DNA from: Bacteroides cellulosilyticus DSM 14838
GTDB lineage: Bacteria > Bacteroidota > Bacteroidia > Bacteroidales > Bacteroidaceae
NCBI RefSeq assembly: GCF_000158035.1
Contig: NZ_EQ973490.1
Coordinates: 1,453,718 to 1,514,572, forward strand
DNA: 60,855 bases
Direction: 5' to 3'
Positions within the stretch are counted from its first letter, which is position 1. Every line of letters begins with the position of its first letter. Both the position numbers and the translations under genes were made by a program. Positions 27,677 through 37,087 of this stretch are shown piece by piece. The notes under the pieces were generated by a model. That model was not told where the DNA came from, did not search any database, and was given only the letters and a program-made list of their open reading frames with translations.

Positions 27677-29221
27677 TTAAGAGCCATGCTTCATCACCTC
27701 ATTGATTGCTTCCGATTTAAGATGTTCTCCAACTTTCTTATCGAAAGATATTTTAAATGAGTAAGCATAATCGCAGGGTTTCTTTTCGGGGAAAGCTATT
27801 TTTAAGCCTTCATCAGTTTGTTCCCAATTGATTTTTTCATCAGAACCTAAAAGATTTATGCCTAGTATTTTGGCATCATTTATGGCTTCTTTATTCAAGG
27901 ATTTCACTAAAACACCATCGTTGCCCCAATTCAAAACAATAGCATAGAAGTCATTACCTTTTGTTGTAAAGCGAATATCTTGGGCTGTGTAAGCCGTTGC
28001 TGCATTATCAGAGAAAGAACCTTTTGCTGGTTCAGTGTCACCTTCTCCAAACTTTTTCCAACATCGTGTGCCGTAAATAGCTTCTCCATTTACTTCCAGC
28101 CACTTGCCAATAGAAAGCAGTACTTCTTTTTGCTCATCAGTGATGGTTCCATCTGCACGTGGACCTATATTCAGCAGTAGATTTCCGTTTTTACTGACGA
28201 TATCAATTAAGTCGTGTACAATTTGTTCCGGAGTCTTATTTTCTTCTCCATTGATGTACGACCATGATCTTTTACCTACGGAAGTGTCCGTTTGCCAAGG
28301 GAATTGCATCATCTTTCCGGACTTGCCCCGTTCTACGTCCCATACTTGAACATCAGTCGGATACCCTTGTTTGGTATTTACCACTACATTCTCACCCCAA
28401 TCTAATGCACTGTTGTAATAGTAAGCCATGAATTTATTAAAGTATGGCATCAATACCGGATTGTTAACTGACCAGTCGAACCAGATGAGCTTGGGCTGGT
28501 ATTTATCCACTAGTTCATAGGTATGGGTAAGCCATTCACGGGCCACATCTTCAGTATATTTTTCGTTGTCATATCTTCTGCCATACAAGGTGATGGTTGT
28601 ATCCTGCACATCAGAGGGGAAATTCATTCCACCATTGAAGAACCAGGCATTTTCGGCTCTGTGAGTGGATAGTCCGAAAACAAGTCCCTCTTTCTCTATG
28701 GCTTTCTTCAATAATCCTATGATGTCCTTTTTCGGTCCCATCTTTACGGCATTCCATTCATTCAAGTCGCTGTCATACATGGAAAAACCATCATGATGTT
28801 CTGCAACAGGAACAACATATTTAGCTCCAGCTTTCTTAAATAACTCTACCCATTCTTCGGCATTGAATTTTTCGGCTTTGAATAAAGGTATGAAGTCTTT
28901 GTAACCAAACTTATCCTGCGGCCCCCATGTTTCAATGTGATGTTTATAAGAATGGTGTCCTTTCTGATACATATCTCGTGAATACCATTCGCTGTTGTAG
29001 GCCGGGACAGCATAAACTCCCCAATGAATGAATATGCCAAATTTAGCATCGACAAACCACTCGGGGAACTGATAGTTCTTTGCTATGTTTTCCCAATTGG
29101 GCTGGAAAATTTCTGTGCCTTTAGGCGAAGCAACTGAGTCTATGTTATAAGACTTCTTGCTTGTAGATTGACAGGAGGCGCATAAAGCCAAAGTCAACAT
29201 AAGATAAATGTACTTTCCCAT
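27677..29221 (-). CDS. Alpha-L-fucosidase, GH29 (first copy)
   Basis: 514 residues. Lipoprotein signal peptide MGKYIYLMLTLALCASC. GH29 landmarks follow: KFGIFIHWGVYAVPAYNSEWY, AKYVVPVAEHHDGFSMYDS, GPKKDIIGLL and the nucleophile region KLIWFDWSVNN with the catalytic Asp. A C-terminal beta domain follows NGEAIYGTRCW. It removes alpha-linked L-fucose from glycans, in the periplasm or at the surface. It is last in a run of GH29, beta-helix protein, mutarotase, GH29 on one strand. It is paralogous with the GH29 at 32408. The exact linkage is not predictable. Confidence 0.92.
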   Translation of the reverse strand: MGKYIYLMLTLALCASCQSTSKKSYNIDSVASPKGTEIFQPNWENIAKNYQFPEWFVDAKFGIFIHWGVYAVPAYNSEWYSRDMYQKGHHSYKHHIETWGPQDKFGYKDFIPLFKAEKFNAEEWVELFKKAGAKYVVPVAEHHDGFSMYDSDLNEWNAVKMGPKKDIIGLLKKAIEKEGLVFGLSTHRAENAWFFNGGMNFPSDVQDTTITLYGRRYDNEKYTEDVAREWLTHTYELVDKYQPKLIWFDWSVNNPVLMPYFNKFMAYYYNSALDWGENVVVNTKQGYPTDVQVWDVERGKSGKMMQFPWQTDTSVGKRSWSYINGEENKTPEQIVHDLIDIVSKNGNLLLNIGPRADGTITDEQKEVLLSIGKWLEVNGEAIYGTRCWKKFGEGDTEPAKGSFSDNAATAYTAQDIRFTTKGNDFYAIVLNWGNDGVLVKSLNKEAINDAKILGINLLGSDEKINWEQTDEGLKIAFPEKKPCDYAYSFKISFDKKVGEHLKSEAINEVMKHGS

Positions 29222-29307
29222 ATTTCAATGTATTTAATAAAGCCGACTAACAATAACATTTAATATTCTAGCTTGCCAAGGTAAAAACGCTTATATTTTT
29301 TAAGCTA

Positions 29308-29691
29308 CTATTCATATAGATGGAATATTCGTTCCATTAACTTCCATTTTTCTGAAGAACTGCTGTTAGGAGAACATTCCTGAAACTTAGCTACATAGTT
29401 CTCCCATTCCGCTTGCTTGGGTAAGCGTGACAACCTATCCATGGCTGTTTCCCAATCAAAATCAAGAGGTGTTTCTATAATCATGAATAAATATGTGCCC
29501 AATATGTATATTTCCATCTCTAGTATCCCTATGGAGCGAATTCCTTGTCTAATTTCAGGCCAAGCTTTTTCCCGACTATGAATATTGCGATATTCTGCAA
29601 TAAGTTCCGGATCTTTTTTAAGGCTTAATGTCTGACAATACCTTTTTACAGGGCAGCCATATTCGTTTATCCGATATCCCTTTTCTTTCAT
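29308..29691 (-). CDS. L-rhamnose/L-fucose mutarotase family protein
   Basis: 127 residues. It matches the RhaM/DUF718 family: KRYCQTLSLKKDPELIAEYRN, then HSREKAWPEIRQGIRSIGI, MEIYILGTYLFMIIET and FDWETAMDRLSRLPKQAEWE. These small dimeric proteins speed anomer exchange of deoxy-sugars. There is no signal peptide, so it acts in the cytoplasm. Its position between two fucosidases suggests the substrate is L-fucose rather than rhamnose, which is inference. The gap to the GH29 gene downstream is 86 bp. Confidence 0.85.
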   Translation of the reverse strand: MKEKGYRINEYGCPVKRYCQTLSLKKDPELIAEYRNIHSREKAWPEIRQGIRSIGILEMEIYILGTYLFMIIETPLDFDWETAMDRLSRLPKQAEWENYVAKFQECSPNSSSSEKWKLMERIFHLYE

Positions 29692-29965
29692 TTTATATGT
29701 TTTAAGTTATTTCCTAATAATCATCAATCCTTATCCTGTTTCAATTTTATATCTTTATTAGTGCCAATGACTCTCTGTGAAATCGATCACATGCTGAAAG
29801 ATTTATTCAGCTCAGTGCGTGGGTAATCCTAATATGAATACTCTGAGAACCTATTTTCATAGGTTGATACCCGATGAAAGTTATCGGAGTCGTACGTTTG
29901 GGGGGCAACAATTGGAAAATGCCCATTAAGGTTGGTAATTGCTCCATTAGAAGTTCTGTACAGTA
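29692..29965. other. Gap with small hairpins and a doubtful 46-codon frame
   Basis: Contains hairpins AACCTAT/ATAGGTT (29848-29865) and CCGAT/ATCGG (29871-29887). A minus-strand frame of 46 codons (29947 to 29807) starts 18 bp after the beta-helix gene; it matches nothing I recognise. No TAnnTTTG box was seen before the mutarotase gene. Confidence 0.3.
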
Positions 29966-32326
29966 TTAAAAGGTTATAATAACTTTTTGCTCCTTCTGTG
30001 ATCTAAAAATAGTGATTTCAGCTTTTTCTTTCGCAACAATATGTTTCAATGCTTCCTTCAAGTCTTCCAAATTGTTCACAGGAATTCCTTTTATGCCTAG
30101 TATAACATCATTGGGAGCGATAAAATCTCTAACAGGACTTCCTAAAGCGTCGACAGAAATCACATAAACCCCGCGTTCCACATCCATACCTGTAGCTGAA
30201 CGTTCTCCTAATGTATTCAAGCTTTTGAGTGTAATCCCCTTCCAAGTCATGATGGAGCTATCCATGGCATTATTTGCCATAAGTGGTACCGGCATCAAAG
30301 GTGTTTTCGCCTTTTGTTTTAGATGAGGTGATAATACCCCGAAGTCATTCATTGAAAAATTATGGAATCCTCCTTTGGTTATGGCTTCAGAATCATCAGC
30401 TACATTAAAGTTACCTTTTGCGGCATCCACAAATTGCACTGTTGTTACTATGGAATGAATGTCATTATCCCATCTGCGAGCTGCAATATATGCCGCACTG
30501 TCGGTAAAAATGTTATAATCTACCATTTTTCCCCACCCATTAAGATTAATAGGCTTATATTCAGTCATTACAATATTATGTGAAAAAACATCTCCATTAT
30601 TTTTAAACCATAAATGCGGATGGAGTGTATTATTGATTAAAATATTGTTTGCAACAGTTCGATAAAATCCTTCTCTCAATTTAATTCCTCCATTCAAGCA
30701 CAGGTTATCATAAATCTGGTAATTGCTGGAACCATCATCCAAATCTATATCCCATCCTCTGTCACAACGTAAACGATTGTGGCGAATTATGATGGGGTTA
30801 ACTATATCTGCCAGAATTAATGCCGGGTGTTCACAAACGATTTGTGCCATGATATTATAATCCGGATGCCAGAAACGATCACGTCCCCAAGAATTAATAG
30901 AACCATGATCTCCTGTCTCTTTTACGGTGTTAAAGATGTCATTGTGTTCAATGATATGTCCTCCCCATGTGCCTTCGCTAATATTTATTCCGGCACGTGG
31001 TGTGTCGTAAATGCTGTTATGGCTAATCGTAATATTGCGACACATGGACAGTTCTACTCCGGTTATTTGTTTTTCAAACAAACCGATATTGCATATCAAA
31101 TTGTTATATACCTCACAGTAGGCTGGGTGATTCTCATTTAGAGGACCTTTAGCACGATCCATTTTATCCAGGGTGACAAACTCTTCGTACCTAAAACTCG
31201 GAGACCGTAGTCCTGCCGGATCTCCGACAAAACAGATGGCACTAGCTCCGATGGAAGTCAGGAAAGAACCGGTTATTGCCGAATGACGATTATATTTATC
31301 AAAGAATATACCATTGCCTCCTACGTTATGGATATAACAATCATGTAAAATGCAATTTTCTGTTCTTCTGAATATAACGGCACCACCTCGATATATTGTC
31401 CAGTCCGAACGAAGAAGCGGTTCATAATCTTCCATAAACGTTCTAACGGTTTGCGTGAGTTCTATCCCTTCAATGGTTACATTTTTCACCGGTGCGGATT
31501 CTTTTCCTACGATTTCAATCAAATGTTTAAGTTGCGGAGTTTCAAAGGTCGCCTCATTAATGTTCTCCTCTGGTAAAGGATAATAATACAACCAACCTTC
31601 ATCTTGGCTATAATACCATTCTCCGGGAGCATCCAGTTCTTCAAAGATGTTTTCCACCATCCTATTCTCTTTATGGATTCCCATTGGACGATTGTTTTGC
31701 CAACCACCTTCCAACTGTAGTTCACCTTTTGGGGTTTTGCCTATAATGCGATAATGAAAATCCCCCCAGTCATGCTTGTGCATGGCATGTAGATAACCCC
31801 CTTCCGGATCTTTCCATTTTTTTACTCTCGCCGGGTCTGTAGCTAAAGCGGATGTGCCATTAAATCGAACCGCCTCCTTATCATAGTTGGGGAAACGGGC
31901 CATATGTCTTATATTTCCATTTACAATGAGCATATCCATAATTGGATTTCCCGAAACGCTTGCCCGCATGATGCCTTTTTTGTACTTCTCCCACTTCAGG
32001 TTCAATGAAATGCCACTTGACAAAACAACGTTTTCTTCGGGGTATGCTTTTATGGTTAGAGTTTTCGAATCACAGCTGTTTTCCGGAGTTAATACTATTG
32101 GCTTATCCAGAATGTATTTTCCTTCTCTTAAGTAAATTGTCACACTATTCTTATCCTCCTTGGCCTTTTCGATTGCTCTATGAATCGAGTGGTAAGGATA
32201 TGCCTGGCTTCCATCCTCTTTCAATGAAGTAGAATGGGATACATAGTATACCGATTGTGCATGACTGCCTGTCGATACTAAAATTATCAATAAAAATAAA
32301 GCGAATACTATTTGGGGTGTTTTCAT
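29966..32326 (-). CDS. Secreted right-handed beta-helix protein with C-terminal PDZ-like domain, possible GH141
   Basis: 786 residues. A signal peptide (LLIILVSTGSHAQ) is followed by an N-terminal YYVS...YPYHSIHRAIEKAK segment typical of beta-helix carbohydrate-active proteins, then about 500 residues of beta-helix repeats (NCILHDCYIHNVGGNGIFF, CRNITISHNSIYDTPRAGI, NPIIIRHNRLRC). The last ~80 residues look like a PDZ domain (NDVILGIKGIPVNNLEDLKEAL). The helix part and MARFPNYD resemble GH141 enzymes, which include alpha-L-fucosidases acting on pectin; GH110-like alpha-galactosidase is an alternative. It lies between a GH29 and the mutarotase, so a fucosylated glycan is likely. The family call is tentative. 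Confidence 0.6.
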   Translation of the reverse strand: MKTPQIVFALFLLIILVSTGSHAQSVYYVSHSTSLKEDGSQAYPYHSIHRAIEKAKEDKNSVTIYLREGKYILDKPIVLTPENSCDSKTLTIKAYPEENVVLSSGISLNLKWEKYKKGIMRASVSGNPIMDMLIVNGNIRHMARFPNYDKEAVRFNGTSALATDPARVKKWKDPEGGYLHAMHKHDWGDFHYRIIGKTPKGELQLEGGWQNNRPMGIHKENRMVENIFEELDAPGEWYYSQDEGWLYYYPLPEENINEATFETPQLKHLIEIVGKESAPVKNVTIEGIELTQTVRTFMEDYEPLLRSDWTIYRGGAVIFRRTENCILHDCYIHNVGGNGIFFDKYNRHSAITGSFLTSIGASAICFVGDPAGLRSPSFRYEEFVTLDKMDRAKGPLNENHPAYCEVYNNLICNIGLFEKQITGVELSMCRNITISHNSIYDTPRAGINISEGTWGGHIIEHNDIFNTVKETGDHGSINSWGRDRFWHPDYNIMAQIVCEHPALILADIVNPIIIRHNRLRCDRGWDIDLDDGSSNYQIYDNLCLNGGIKLREGFYRTVANNILINNTLHPHLWFKNNGDVFSHNIVMTEYKPINLNGWGKMVDYNIFTDSAAYIAARRWDNDIHSIVTTVQFVDAAKGNFNVADDSEAITKGGFHNFSMNDFGVLSPHLKQKAKTPLMPVPLMANNAMDSSIMTWKGITLKSLNTLGERSATGMDVERGVYVISVDALGSPVRDFIAPNDVILGIKGIPVNNLEDLKEALKHIVAKEKAEITIFRSQKEQKVIITF

Positions 32327-32407
32327 GGTGCGATAGTTGTTTTATACCAGCTAGCGAAATTAAGATCTTTCATACCGATTTTGAATCTACTCCATCAACG
32401 TTCTTTC

Positions 32408-34048
32408 TTATTTCCTTATTTTAAGAACCGGAGCGATATTATTGAGCTTTTTCTCAGGGAGGTTTATCTGGAGGCCTTCCGAAGTTCTGATGAAATCCAA
32501 ATTCCCATATCCCAGCAATTCTACTTTCTTAATTCTTCCGGAATATAACTTTTGGTTGGCTGATAATGATTTTATAACAACTTTTCCATCCTCCGGCCAA
32601 GCCAGTACTGTTGCGTACAAGGCCTTCTTTGTCTGAGTGAAACGGATTTCCTGTGCTGTAGCCTTACTATATGCTCCTTCGTTGAATCCCTGTGCATTAA
32701 TCTTGATATCAGCTTCGGCTATCGGTCCTTCGCCGAATACTTCCCAGGGGCGTGTATCGAAAATTGCTTCTTTATTAATATTCATCCACTCTCCAAACTC
32801 ATTCAATATCTTCTCTTCCTTTTCATCAAAAGTACCATCAGCCCGTAATGGGACACTGAGCAGTAGATTACCGTTTTTGCTAACGATATCAACTAACAGT
32901 TTTACAACATCTGCTGCGGATTTATACCAATTGTTCTCGTAGATAGCTGTATTATAATGCCATCCTCCGATGCATGAGCAAGATTGCCATGGTTGCTCCA
33001 TAATTTGATTGGGGGCACCGCGTTCTACATCCCAAACTATGGCCTTACGTTGGTTTTCATCTAATATCTTACTTAACATAACGGCCTCGAGTTTCCCTTT
33101 GTGAGATGCTATGTTATGGTTATAGAAGTGAGCTGCGATTTTCAGTCCGGCATCGCTGACCGGATAAAATGGAGCTACTGTTACGTCAAAATAAATAAGA
33201 TCAGGGTTGTAGCGGTTGATAGCGTCTACTGTACGGTCATAGAAGTTTGTGCAATATTCTTGTGTAGGTAAACATGCTCCGTTTCCCCAAGCCCATTGGC
33301 TGTGAATCATACCGTCAGCCCAACTTTTTTCACTCATCGGATGGTTTTGTGCATACAAATCCTGCGGGTCGTACCCTTCCCACCATTTGCCTTTGCCATC
33401 AGCTTTTGTCAATGTACCATCATAAGGAATACCGGCTTTGGGTCCCTTCCTGTCATAACGTTGAGCGGGTTCATACCAAGTCCAGGCATGGTCAGCATGG
33501 AAACTGATGCCGAATGGAAGTTCGTACTTGCGTGCGGCTTTCTCCCATTCTGCCAGGATATCACGTTTCGGTCCCATATTCTTTGAATTCCATGGCTGGT
33601 ATTTGCTATCCCAAAGGTCGAAGTTGTCATGGTGATTGCCTAAGGCGAAAAAATACTGTGCACCTATTTTTTTATAGAATTCAACTAATTTGTCTGGATC
33701 CCATTTTTCAGCTTTGAATAAAGGGATAATATCTTTGAAGCCTACTTCAGAGGGGTGACCATAGTGCTCGACGTGATGTTTATATTCCGATGACCCTTCC
33801 AGATACATGGAGCGTGCCATCCAATCACCCGAACCTTCCACACATTGCGGCCCCCAATGCGCCCAGATACCGAATTTCGCATTTCTGAACCATTCGGGAA
33901 CTTGATAGTTTTCCAGTGAGTTCCATGTGGGTTGGAATTTGCCTTGCATCATGGATTCATTTTTTTCCGATATCGGTACCTGATAGTTCTGCGCAGATAG
34001 TGTTCCTATCGAAAGCGCTAAAGAAGCTAGTAATATTTTGGTTCTCAT
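32408..34048 (-). CDS. Alpha-L-fucosidase, GH29 (second copy)
   Basis: 546 residues from the ATG at 34048, after the -7 box. Signal peptide MRTKILLASLALSIGTLSAQ. GH29 landmarks: KFGIWAHWGPQCVEGSGDW, AQYFFALGNHHDNFDLWDS, MGPKRDILAEW, GISFHADHAW and the nucleophile region PDLIYFDVTVAPF. It is shorter on lipid signals but longer in the catalytic domain than the copy at 27677, and the two clearly differ, so they probably act on different linkages. It is the first gene of the four-gene fucose-type cluster and carries its promoter. Confidence 0.9.
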   Translation of the reverse strand: MRTKILLASLALSIGTLSAQNYQVPISEKNESMMQGKFQPTWNSLENYQVPEWFRNAKFGIWAHWGPQCVEGSGDWMARSMYLEGSSEYKHHVEHYGHPSEVGFKDIIPLFKAEKWDPDKLVEFYKKIGAQYFFALGNHHDNFDLWDSKYQPWNSKNMGPKRDILAEWEKAARKYELPFGISFHADHAWTWYEPAQRYDRKGPKAGIPYDGTLTKADGKGKWWEGYDPQDLYAQNHPMSEKSWADGMIHSQWAWGNGACLPTQEYCTNFYDRTVDAINRYNPDLIYFDVTVAPFYPVSDAGLKIAAHFYNHNIASHKGKLEAVMLSKILDENQRKAIVWDVERGAPNQIMEQPWQSCSCIGGWHYNTAIYENNWYKSAADVVKLLVDIVSKNGNLLLSVPLRADGTFDEKEEKILNEFGEWMNINKEAIFDTRPWEVFGEGPIAEADIKINAQGFNEGAYSKATAQEIRFTQTKKALYATVLAWPEDGKVVIKSLSANQKLYSGRIKKVELLGYGNLDFIRTSEGLQINLPEKKLNNIAPVLKIRK

Positions 34049-34078
34049 AGGTATTAATTTTGTTTCTATTGTACATTG

Positions 34079-34086
34079 CAAAGATA
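34079..34086 (-). promoter_or_regulatory. -7 box of the GH29-led cluster
   Basis: TATCTTTG on the minus strand, 30 nt before the ATG at 34048; an in-frame ATG at 34081 lies inside it and is rejected. Confidence 0.65.
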
Positions 34087-34262
34087 CGGATTAATGGATG
34101 GATTGGGTAGGACTTAAAAGCGTTTATTGTGGAATATATCGATGCTTTTCTGTTAAAATGCGGGCTGTGATAGGATGGAATAGATTTTTATGTGGATAAA
34201 ATCGATAAAACCTTGAAGGATCAATAAAATCGTTTACCTTTATTAAGTTGAGGTAGATAGTA

Positions 34263-34301
34263 AAGCCGCAGGCGAGACTTTGTGTCATTGGCCTGCGGCT
34301 T
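34263..34301. terminator. Hairpin after the aldose epimerase gene
   Basis: Perfect 11-bp arms AAGCCGCAGGC (34263-34273) / GCCTGCGGCTT (34291-34301). It lies in the 305-bp gap (34082-34386), which otherwise holds only the GH29 promoter. Confidence 0.65.
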
Positions 34302-34386
34302 GTTTATATCATGGGATATTGTTAGAATAATCTATATATTATTTCTTGCAATATATTGTTTTCTTTTTTGTCAAAAAGGGCAGATT

Positions 34387-35517
34387 TTATTTACGTACCG
34401 AGAACTTATAAATACACTCGCTATGATACTTTTCTCCCGGTCTTAATACCGCCGATGCCCATTCCGGCTTATTTGGTGTATCAGGATACTTCTGTGTTTC
34501 CAAGCAGACAGATGCACGGAAGTTATAAACGATTCCCTTCTTGCCCGTCAAAGTTCCATCCAGGAAGTTGCCGCAATATACCTGTATACCGGGTTCATTG
34601 GTATAAACATCCAGAACGATGCCGGTAGTCGGTGATTCAAGGGTGGCACACACCTTGTTTACATCTCCTTGAGTATTCAAAACCCAGTTATGATCGATTC
34701 CGTTGCCATTCTTCAACTGTTCAAAGTCCTGGTTGATATTGGCACCGATAGCGGTGGGCTTTCTGAAATCCATGGGAGTCCCTTCTACTGTTACTATTTC
34801 GCCGGTTGTCATGAAAGTACTGTCTACCGGAGTATAACTATCGGCATTCAGTGTCAGCAGGTAAGCGGAGTTATCCGTAGACGGATCACCATCCAGGTTG
34901 AAGTAAGAATGGTTGGTCATGTTGACGATGGTAGGTTTATCTGTTTCTGCTTCATATTGTATATCGATGGCATTGTCATCTGTCAGTTTCATGATAACGG
35001 TGCATTGCAGATTGCCGGGGAATCCTTCTTCTCCGTCCTTTGCCAGATAAGTCAGTTGCAATTCCTGGTCGCTCTTCTGTACCCCTTTGTACACACGATA
35101 CTGGAAACCTTTCGGACCGCCGTGCAAGCAATGGCCGTAGTTATTTTGCGGCAATTGATATTCCACACCATCCAGTGTGAAGCGTCCCTGGTTAATACGA
35201 TTGGCATATCGTCCGATACTTGCTCCGAAATCAGACGGATATTTGATGTAGTCCTGTATGGAATCAAAGCCCAATACCACATCCTTCATGTTTCCATCCT
35301 TGTCGGGAACCATGACCGATACGATGCGGCCTCCGAAATTAGTGACACACACTTCCATCTTGTTCTTGTTCTTCAGAACGAACAGGTCCGTTTTCTCACC
35401 ATTGACTTCTGTCTGGAAATCGCTTCGCTTCAATCCGGATTCGGTCAGTTCTTCTTTTGTAGTTGCGGTACATCCAGCCATCAGAACTGTGCATACCAAA
35501 AGAATCAGTTTATTCAT
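34387..35517 (-). CDS. galM: Aldose 1-epimerase (galactose mutarotase), lipoprotein
   Basis: 376 residues. Lipoprotein signal MNKLILLVCTVLMAGC. GalM motifs: GGRIVSVMVPDKDGNMKDVVLG, ASIGRYANRINQGRF, NYGHCLHGGPKGF, NMTNHSYFNLDGD with the catalytic histidines, and a C-terminal FRASVCLETQKYPDTPN. It interconverts alpha and beta anomers of galactose, glucose or related sugars. The lipid anchor places it in the periplasm or on the surface, where it would act on sugars released by the neighbouring hydrolases. It has its own -7 box at 35586-35593. Confidence 0.93.
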   Translation of the reverse strand: MNKLILLVCTVLMAGCTATTKEELTESGLKRSDFQTEVNGEKTDLFVLKNKNKMEVCVTNFGGRIVSVMVPDKDGNMKDVVLGFDSIQDYIKYPSDFGASIGRYANRINQGRFTLDGVEYQLPQNNYGHCLHGGPKGFQYRVYKGVQKSDQELQLTYLAKDGEEGFPGNLQCTVIMKLTDDNAIDIQYEAETDKPTIVNMTNHSYFNLDGDPSTDNSAYLLTLNADSYTPVDSTFMTTGEIVTVEGTPMDFRKPTAIGANINQDFEQLKNGNGIDHNWVLNTQGDVNKVCATLESPTTGIVLDVYTNEPGIQVYCGNFLDGTLTGKKGIVYNFRASVCLETQKYPDTPNKPEWASAVLRPGEKYHSECIYKFSVRK

Positions 35518-35585
35518 ATAGTTTTAATTAAAGTGACTGTGGCATTGTGATAAGTAGTTGCATTATGCGTAACTTTTACTTATTA

Positions 35586-35593
35586 CAAACGTA
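35586..35593 (-). promoter_or_regulatory. -7 box of the aldose epimerase gene
   Basis: TACGTTTG on the minus strand, 68 nt before the ATG. Confidence 0.55.
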
Positions 35594-35728
35594 GTGAAGA
35601 TTGTTTTGAAATCGTAGTAGTATAGCACCAAAAAATAAAACTATTTGTTCATTCTTGATATCTATGGTAGTGGTAAGGGGTGTTTTCGGTAGTTTTTAAC
35701 GCTTTCTGTAGTAATGGTGTGTTTATAT

Positions 35729-35764
35729 TATACTTGTAGGGGCAATGTTACCCCTACAAGTATA
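35729..35764. terminator. Hairpin after the GH8 gene
   Basis: Perfect 14-bp arms TATACTTGTAGGGG (35729-35742) / CCCCTACAAGTATA (35751-35764) with an 8-nt loop, 25 bp after the GH8 stop. No T-run follows. Confidence 0.65.
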
Positions 35765-35788
35765 TTGCAATTGTTTGTTACTTATTCT

Positions 35789-37048
35789 TTACTTTTCCGG
35801 GAATATGATTCTATAATTTCCGCTCAGATGCATGAAAGCGAAGAGGCGGAGCAATCCGTCATAGTAAGCATCGAAATATCCGTCTTCATACGGCTCATGT
35901 TTTGCGTTCCATAACTTATCTACAAACTCGCGGCTTTTCTCGTGGGTACACATCAGTGAGGCGGCGGCGGAAGTAGCAACCAGACCTAAAGAATGTCTTA
36001 ATGCCTTATGCTCTCCGGCCCGGAGGGTGTCTTTTACTTGCGTGCCGTCTACGTTATACTGATCTACGAAAGTATCAATACCCTGGCTGTAAAGGAAGTT
36101 CTGGATTTTATTGCCGTATTCCTGTTGCCACTCTTTGTCGGCACATGCCCAGGAGTAATCTAAGGCGATGTTCATAGGTACGCGCCAGGAGTCAAAGCGG
36201 AAAGCATCGCCGATGATGCGGTTGTTGCCCAGCAAACTGCCGTCATAGTTGTTATAATCGGGGTTTAGTCCGGTTACGGGGTGGATACTTTTATGCAGAT
36301 ATTCGCGGCTGCGTTCGGCGCATTCACGCCAAAAGTCAGCTCTGCCGTCATTGGCCCAGCGTGCCCATACTTCGTAAAAAGCGGGTACATGGTAAGACGG
36401 GTCGGTAAAACGTCCGCCATGTATGTCCGGAACGAAAGTGATGAGCTTATGCTCCACATTGATGAAAGGCATTACACGGTTTGTGCCGTCTTTCTCCATG
36501 GAACAGTTCAGGATATTCTGGGCTTCGGCAAGGTAGTTGATGCCGGTGTCATTTCCCCAACGGTTGGAAGCGAAGATGAGGGCGGTTACATAGTAAAGCT
36601 CTCCGTCGGAGGCGGGGCCTTGGGAGTTACGGGTACCGTCCGTTGCACAACTCCAGGCAAAGTAACCTTTCAGTGGACCATCCTGGTGCTGCATGTACTT
36701 TGTGCCCCATCGCCAGAGACGGTCGAAGATATCCTGACGGTCGAACTGGACGGCAATCATTAATCCGTAGGACATACCTTCGGTGCGGACGTCATGATTT
36801 TTGACGTCGCTGATATATGCCATAGAATCGCCTACTTCGAAATATACTTTGTCAGGGCCGTAGAACACACCGTCGAAGACGGATTTGAGTTTGGCGTCAA
36901 TGTCTGCCTGTTTATAACCCATCTCGGCAAAGAGATTCCGGTATTTCTGTGTCTCAAAGGCACCTTTATCCCAGGGCTTTGTCGGGTCTGCCTGACTGCA
37001 CGATGCTCCGGCGATGAGACAGAGGAGGAGATAGAATAAATTCTTCAT
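35789..37048 (-). CDS. GH8 hydrolase, probable reducing-end xylose-releasing exo-oligoxylanase
   Basis: 419 residues. Lipoprotein signal MKNLFYLLLCLIAGASC. The (alpha/alpha)6 GH8 landmarks include VGDSMAYISDVKNHDVRTEG with the catalytic Glu in RTEGMSYGL, YFAWSCATDGTRNSQGPASDGE with the catalytic aspartate region, and GDAFRFDSWRVPMN. The pattern is closest to Rex enzymes, which release xylose from the reducing end of xylo-oligosaccharides. Second gene of an operon with GH3 (39-bp gap), so together they would finish xylo-oligosaccharide breakdown. Confidence 0.87.
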   Translation of the reverse strand: MKNLFYLLLCLIAGASCSQADPTKPWDKGAFETQKYRNLFAEMGYKQADIDAKLKSVFDGVFYGPDKVYFEVGDSMAYISDVKNHDVRTEGMSYGLMIAVQFDRQDIFDRLWRWGTKYMQHQDGPLKGYFAWSCATDGTRNSQGPASDGELYYVTALIFASNRWGNDTGINYLAEAQNILNCSMEKDGTNRVMPFINVEHKLITFVPDIHGGRFTDPSYHVPAFYEVWARWANDGRADFWRECAERSREYLHKSIHPVTGLNPDYNNYDGSLLGNNRIIGDAFRFDSWRVPMNIALDYSWACADKEWQQEYGNKIQNFLYSQGIDTFVDQYNVDGTQVKDTLRAGEHKALRHSLGLVATSAAASLMCTHEKSREFVDKLWNAKHEPYEDGYFDAYYDGLLRLFAFMHLSGNYRIIFPEK

Positions 37049-37087
37049 AAAGGAATGTTTTTAGTGAATTTAAAGGAGTTAAGCGAG

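Noticed and set aside
27460..27687. 75-codon minus-strand frame overlapping the CotH remnant
   Set aside because: The plus-strand frame carries a recognisable family motif; the minus-strand frame is low-complexity Pro/Ser-rich and overlaps the GH29 stop.
34669..35550. 293-codon open frame antisense to aldose epimerase
   Set aside because: Shadow frame; the minus strand has a lipoprotein signal and GalM motifs.
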